A DNA stretch of 15,524 nucleotides from an uncultured bacterium (GTDB lineage Bacteria; Actinomycetota; Coriobacteriia; Coriobacteriales; Coriobacteriaceae): positions 1 through 15,524 of the forward strand of contig CAJMOP010000041.1 of NCBI GenBank assembly GCA_905215115.1, written 5' to 3'. Positions 12,401 through 15,524 of the stretch are shown here, piece after piece. How positions within the stretch are numbered: the stretch's first letter is position 1; each line of letters begins with the position of its first letter. The position numbers and the translations under genes were made by a program. The notes beneath the pieces are model-generated. The model had not been told where the DNA came from. It worked only from the letters and a program-made list of their open reading frames with translations, and made no database searches.

Positions 12401-13426
12401 CTACAAGACAGCCGCTAACGCGTCGATGTCCTCCTGCGTCGTAGCCCAGCTGGTGCAAAAACGCACCACCGTGTGAGTGTCGTCGTACTTTTCCCAGTAC
12501 TCGATCGCCGCATGCTCGCGAATGCGGGCCATGTCCTCGTTGGGCAGAATCACAAACTGCTGGTTTGTGGGCGTCTCCAAGAAGAACTGGTAGCCGCGCT
12601 CGTGCAGCACGCGACGCAGCGCCTGCGCGGTTTCGATCGCCTGGCGACCAATCTCAAAATACAGGCCATCGGTAAAGAGCGCCTCAAACTGCACACCCGT
12701 CAGGCGGCCCTTGGCAAGCAGTGCGCCATGCTGCTTAATACGCGGAATGGGATGCGCCGGAGCGTGCATGCCGCAAAACACCACGGCCTCGCCGCACAGA
12801 GCGCCGCACTTGGTGCCACCGATGTAGAACACGTCGCACAGCTGCGCCAGCTCGGGCAGGGTAATGTCGCACCCATCGGCCGCCAGCGCATAGGCCAAGC
12901 GCGCACCATCCACAAACAGCGGAATCTGGCGCTTCTGGCACACCGCATGAATCGCCGCGAGCTCGGCCTTGGAGTACAGCGTGCCGTACTCGGTCGACAT
13001 GCTCACATACACGGCGCCCGGAAACACCGTGTGTTCGTAGCTCTCGTTTTCGTAGAACACCTGGATATAGTTCTCGAGATCCTCGGCATGCATCTTGCCC
13101 TCGTAGCCGGGGATGGTGAGCACCTTGTGGCCGCCAAACTCGATGGCACCCGCCTCGTGGCAGGCGACATGGCCGGTCTCGGCGGCAACAACGCCCTCGT
13201 AGGGCGCGAGCAGCATGTCAATCACCGTCGCATTGACCTGTGTGCCGCCCACCAGAAAAAACACGTCGGCATCGGGAGCCTGACAGGCCTCACGGATAAG
13301 CTGCTTGGCACGCTCGGTGTGTGCATCGGTACCGTAGCCGGGCTGCGGCTCCATATTGGTGTCGACGAGCGCCTGCAGCACTGCCGGATGTGCGCCGTGA
13401 GAATAGTCATTGTTGAACGCGAGCAT
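12401..13426 (-). CDS. Low-specificity L-threonine aldolase-like PLP enzyme
   Basis: 341 residues, fold type I PLP enzyme of the threonine aldolase/beta-eliminating lyase family, cleaving L-threonine or allo-threonine to glycine and acetaldehyde. It starts with FNNDYSHGAHP and contains FLVGGTQVNATVIDMLL (57-73; PLP phosphate region), the PLP-stacking His in ETGHVACHEAGA (83-94), Asp173 in FVDGARLAYA and the Schiff-base Lys206 in YIGGTKCGALCGEA. The start ATG at 13426 has AGAGG six bases upstream. Its N-terminus differs from E. coli LtaE (it lacks the usual DLRSDT opening), so another aldolase or lyase activity on beta-hydroxy amino acids is possible. It follows the PAP2 gene by 45 bp, so the two may be co-transcribed, and it ends at a strong terminator. 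A small GGGC/GCCC hairpin lies in the gap (13442-13455). Confidence 0.9.
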   Translation of the reverse strand: MLAFNNDYSHGAHPAVLQALVDTNMEPQPGYGTDAHTERAKQLIREACQAPDADVFFLVGGTQVNATVIDMLLAPYEGVVAAETGHVACHEAGAIEFGGHKVLTIPGYEGKMHAEDLENYIQVFYENESYEHTVFPGAVYVSMSTEYGTLYSKAELAAIHAVCQKRQIPLFVDGARLAYALAADGCDITLPELAQLCDVFYIGGTKCGALCGEAVVFCGMHAPAHPIPRIKQHGALLAKGRLTGVQFEALFTDGLYFEIGRQAIETAQALRRVLHERGYQFFLETPTNQQFVILPNEDMARIREHAAIEYWEKYDDTHTVVRFCTSWATTQEDIDALAAVL

Positions 13427-13471
13427 GGTAATCCTCTCTAGCCGGGCACGAGCCCGATGATTCAGATGGGG

Positions 13472-14335
13472 CTATTGTACGCCGCCCGGATAGGCAATGC
13501 GCGCGGCAAGGCACTCGAGCGCCAGCACCAAGGCAAAGCCGCAGCTCACGTCACTCAAAAAGTGCGCGCCGATCACGATGCGACCAAAGGCGACGAGCGC
13601 CGCAACCACAGCGGCGCCCCAAAAGACCACGCGGCGGCGCGACGGCTTTTCCGTAAAGGCCGCCGCGGGAAGCCCGGCGAGCATAAGGCCGATCGCCGCG
13701 TGCGCCGTGTGTCCGCTCGCGAACGACTTAAAGCCGTCCTTGATCACGCCGGCGGCGATATAGGCCCACTTGTCGGGGTTGCCGATCACCCACCACGGCT
13801 GAAAATTGAGCCCCGGCGTGACCTCGATCACGCGCATGCGCGGGCGCGACCACAGCGGCTTGACGATCACGTTGAGGATAATGGCCTGAGCGACCCACAC
13901 GGCAAGCACCATCAACGCCCAGCGCGTGAGCTCGTCGGAATCGGCGTCGCGTGTGAGGCGGTAGGCGATGACGTTAACCACGATGACCAGCACAAACGTC
14001 AGCACCAGCTGAAACGCGATGAGTTTGCCGCCGACACGCAGCGATCCGACAATCTCGTAGCCGAGCAGGCCCACGTTGATGAGAATGCCCAGCGCGGCGA
14101 GCCACTTGCTTGCCTTGGAATCGGGGCGCACCGCTCGCACGAGCATAACGCCCGCGATGCTCGCCGTCAGCTCAAACGGCAGCTCGCCGGCGGCCTCGAT
14201 AAAGCGGCCGAACAGACTGGACGAATTGAACAGCGCACTCGAGATTTGGTAATCGAAAAACGACCCAACGAGCAGACAAAGGCACAGGACAACCGCGATG
14301 GCGGCGGCGTCTTTCTTATAGATGTATCCGAACAT
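13472..14335 (-). CDS. PAP2-family membrane phosphatase
   Basis: 287 residues with about six hydrophobic segments and the PAP2 catalytic motifs in order: Lys159 with Arg164-Pro165 (a KX4RP form, shorter than the classical KX6RP), Ser207-Gly208-His209 in FASGHTAHA, and Arg252...His258...Asp262 in GRIVIGAHFLSD. The active-site His pair fits a lipid or undecaprenyl pyrophosphate phosphatase facing the outside; the substrate is unknown. I chose the ATG at 14335, preceded by AAAGGA with 5-base spacing. The frame is open to 14392, but that extension crosses a GGGACAAAG hairpin and has no good ribosome-binding site. It is downstream of mfd after a 220-bp palindrome-rich gap. Confidence 0.9.
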   Translation of the reverse strand: MFGYIYKKDAAAIAVVLCLCLLVGSFFDYQISSALFNSSSLFGRFIEAAGELPFELTASIAGVMLVRAVRPDSKASKWLAALGILINVGLLGYEIVGSLRVGGKLIAFQLVLTFVLVIVVNVIAYRLTRDADSDELTRWALMVLAVWVAQAIILNVIVKPLWSRPRMRVIEVTPGLNFQPWWVIGNPDKWAYIAAGVIKDGFKSFASGHTAHAAIGLMLAGLPAAAFTEKPSRRRVVFWGAAVVAALVAFGRIVIGAHFLSDVSCGFALVLALECLAARIAYPGGVQ

Positions 14336-14376
14336 GCTTTCCTTTCGGTCGGACGAAGGGTCGACCCGCAACGTGG

Positions 14377-14408
14377 TGGGACAAAGGGCCACTGATGTCT
14401 TTGTCCCA
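14377..14408 (-). repeat. GACAAAG hairpin upstream of the PAP2 gene
   Basis: Perfect 10-bp stem TGGGACAAAG/CTTTGTCCCA around 12 bases. In the minus-strand reading it shares GACAAAGA and GCCCTTTGTC with the hairpin at 5494-5519 (plus-strand reading), so the two may be members of one palindrome family. Confidence 0.6.
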
Positions 14409-14442
14409 TATATTCCCTTACAGGTTGAGCATAAGTGAGCGA

Positions 14443-14550
14443 AAACGTCCCATTTGTGGCAAGGTGACCCGAAGGAGGAGGGAAGCGTACTTGCGTACGC
14501 GACCGACGAGTGAGGGTCAGATTGCCCAAATGGGGCGTTTGCAGCGTCGA
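14443..14550 (-). repeat. Structured 3' element, copy 2 (after mfd)
   Basis: The 12 bases at 14445-14456 pair with 14527-14538 (one wobble). Then come a bulged base, GCAA/TTGC (14459-14462 with 14522-14525), the same 2x2 internal loop GG/GA, the helix TGACCC/GGGTCA, and an inner hairpin GCGTAC/GTACGC (14485-14500). CAGATTGCC (14518-14526), exactly 12 bases, then TTGCAGCGTCGA (14539-14550) repeat the layout of 1524-1556. It begins directly at the mfd stop codon (TAA 14555-14557), so it would be the 3' UTR of mfd. The apical part is purine-rich (GAAGGAGGAGGGAA). Confidence 0.75.
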
Positions 14551-14554
14551 CCCG

Positions 14555-15524
14555 TTAGTCGTCGTCGCTGGCACCCAACTGCTGCAGCAGCATGAGTGCC
14601 GCGGCCACGGGGCCGGCGCCGTCGTTGGCGTCGAGGCCTCGGCCCAGGCCGCTGCCTGCGCCGGCGCCCGCCTTGTAGGGCACCGAGAGCTTGCGGCTCT
14701 TGGGAAAGTTCACCGCACCATAGCGATTCTTGAACTCAAAGGCCACCTTCTTGGGAACGTCAACCCCCAGGAAGGTAATGCGCCCACCGCTGAGCGTGAC
14801 GCTCTCGAGCCCCAGGCGCTCGCCGCGGATACGGATGCGAGCGCGGTTGAACAGGTTGAGCCCCGCCAACGGCAGCTCACCGTGCGCAGCCTCGGTCTCC
14901 TCCTGCACCTCGTCGATACTCTCCAGGTCCTCAGCCGCCGCGAGCTTGCGGTACACGAGCACGCGCTGGTCCACCGCCGGCATGTACTCCTCGGACAAGA
15001 AGTAGTCGGCCGGCAGGTTGATGCCCACGCTCGCCGCCTCCACGCCGGCATCGTCATCGCCGCGTGCCTCGGCCACTGCCTGACCCAGCATCTGCGTAAA
15101 CAGATCAAAGCCCACGCTCGACAGGTTGCCGTGCTGCTCGGCGCCCATGAGCGAGCCGGCACCACGGATCTCCAGGTCACGCATGGCAATGCGCATGCCG
15201 CTGCCCAGGTCTTGGAACTCGGAAAGCGCGGTCAGACGCGCCGTTGCCTCCTCGGTGAGCGGCAGCTCGCCCGGAAACATAAAGTACGCGTATGCCTGCG
15301 TGGCAGAGCGGCCCACACGGCCCTTGAGCTGGTAGAGCTGCGCCAGGCCCAGGCGCTGCGAGTCCTCGATGATGAGCGTGTTGGCGGTCGCGTTGTCGAT
15401 GCCGCTCTCCACGATGGTCGTGGCGATAAGCACGTCGATCTTTTTGGTCGCGAACTCAATCATCACGTCCTCGACCTCGCGCGGGCTCATCTTGCCGTGC
15501 GCCACGCCCACGCGCGCCTCGGGC
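14555..15524 (-). CDS. mfd: Transcription-repair coupling factor Mfd, C-terminal part
   Basis: About 322 codons, open at the right edge. Mfd removes stalled RNA polymerase from damaged DNA and recruits UvrA. Visible are helicase motifs of the second RecA-like domain (VGVAHGKM, then DVLIATTIVESGIDNATANTLII, then QLYQLKGRVGRS) and the TRG motif region RDLEIRGAGSLMGAEQHGN that couples ATP hydrolysis to translocation. The C-terminal domain (DYFLSEEYMPAVDQRVLVYRK onward) follows. The last 45 or so residues are a Gly/Ala-rich, low-complexity tail ending GASDDD. This could be a lineage-specific extension. The N-terminal UvrB-like, RNA polymerase-binding and first helicase domains lie beyond the window. 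Confidence 0.96.
   Translation of the reverse strand, partial: PEARVGVAHGKMSPREVEDVMIEFATKKIDVLIATTIVESGIDNATANTLIIEDSQRLGLAQLYQLKGRVGRSATQAYAYFMFPGELPLTEEATARLTALSEFQDLGSGMRIAMRDLEIRGAGSLMGAEQHGNLSSVGFDLFTQMLGQAVAEARGDDDAGVEAASVGINLPADYFLSEEYMPAVDQRVLVYRKLAAAEDLESIDEVQEETEAAHGELPLAGLNLFNRARIRIRGERLGLESVTLSGGRITFLGVDVPKKVAFEFKNRYGAVNFPKSRKLSVPYKAGAGAGSGLGRGLDANDGAGPVAAALMLLQQLGASDDD

Noticed and set aside
14395..14595. 66-codon plus-strand open frame over the structured element after mfd
   Set aside because: It is made of the two arms of the palindrome plus antisense mfd sequence; no ribosome-binding site and no homologous motif.

Overview
The window is a dense, GC-rich bacterial chromosome segment. 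All genes but one lie on the minus strand, so the order below (high to low coordinates) is the direction of transcription for most of it. Gene content, base composition and the style of the intergenic palindromes suggest a gut Coriobacteriia member, probably Collinsella. That is inference, since no marker gene is present.

Right end (about 11.7-15.5 kb): a housekeeping-like group with the C-terminal part of Mfd (cut by the window edge), a PAP2-type membrane phosphatase, a PLP-dependent threonine aldolase-like enzyme with a strong terminator, and a GNAT acetyltransferase. Convergent to it is the only plus-strand gene, a HutC-type GntR regulator (10895-11617).

Centre (4.4-10.7 kb): the main locus. 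From a divergent control region it runs through a SIS-domain enzyme (SIS-2), an EamA/DMT transporter, a complete mannose-family PTS (fused EIIA-EIIB, EIIC, EIID) and a second SIS-domain enzyme (SIS-1), and ends at a rho-independent terminator at 4352-4383. Both SIS proteins look like FrlB/GfrE/GfrF/FraB sugar-amine 6-phosphate deglycases: each has a Glu and a His 16 residues apart inside an HGPFE context and ends in RRYMWKL-x-Y. The simplest reading is that an Amadori or glycated amine compound is taken up and phosphorylated by the PTS, then split by two deglycases into a hexose phosphate and an amine or amino acid. The EamA protein might export the amine. This parallels the Salmonella gfr locus, but with fused EIIAB, an added EamA protein and GntR control.

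Left end (0-4.3 kb): a HAD phosphatase flanked by inverted copies of a 43-bp repeat, a YitT-family membrane protein, a second HutC-type GntR regulator and a partial RecQ helicase.

Regulation visible in the sequence: three promoters (GntR-1, EIIAB, EamA) share an 18-bp direct repeat of CGT(T)ATA with 9-bp period, a likely common operator. The SIS-2/GntR-2 divergent region carries a different repeated motif built on ATACA.

Two kinds of non-coding structure stand out. (1) Two copies (about 1447-1556 and 14443-14550) of a structured element just 3' of minus-strand genes keep the same internal loop, bulge and flanking motif, while their 12-bp outer helix has changed on both sides in a compensatory way. 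(2) At least six hairpins have variable stems but a constant GGGGAC or GGGACAGG loop, often touching stop codons.
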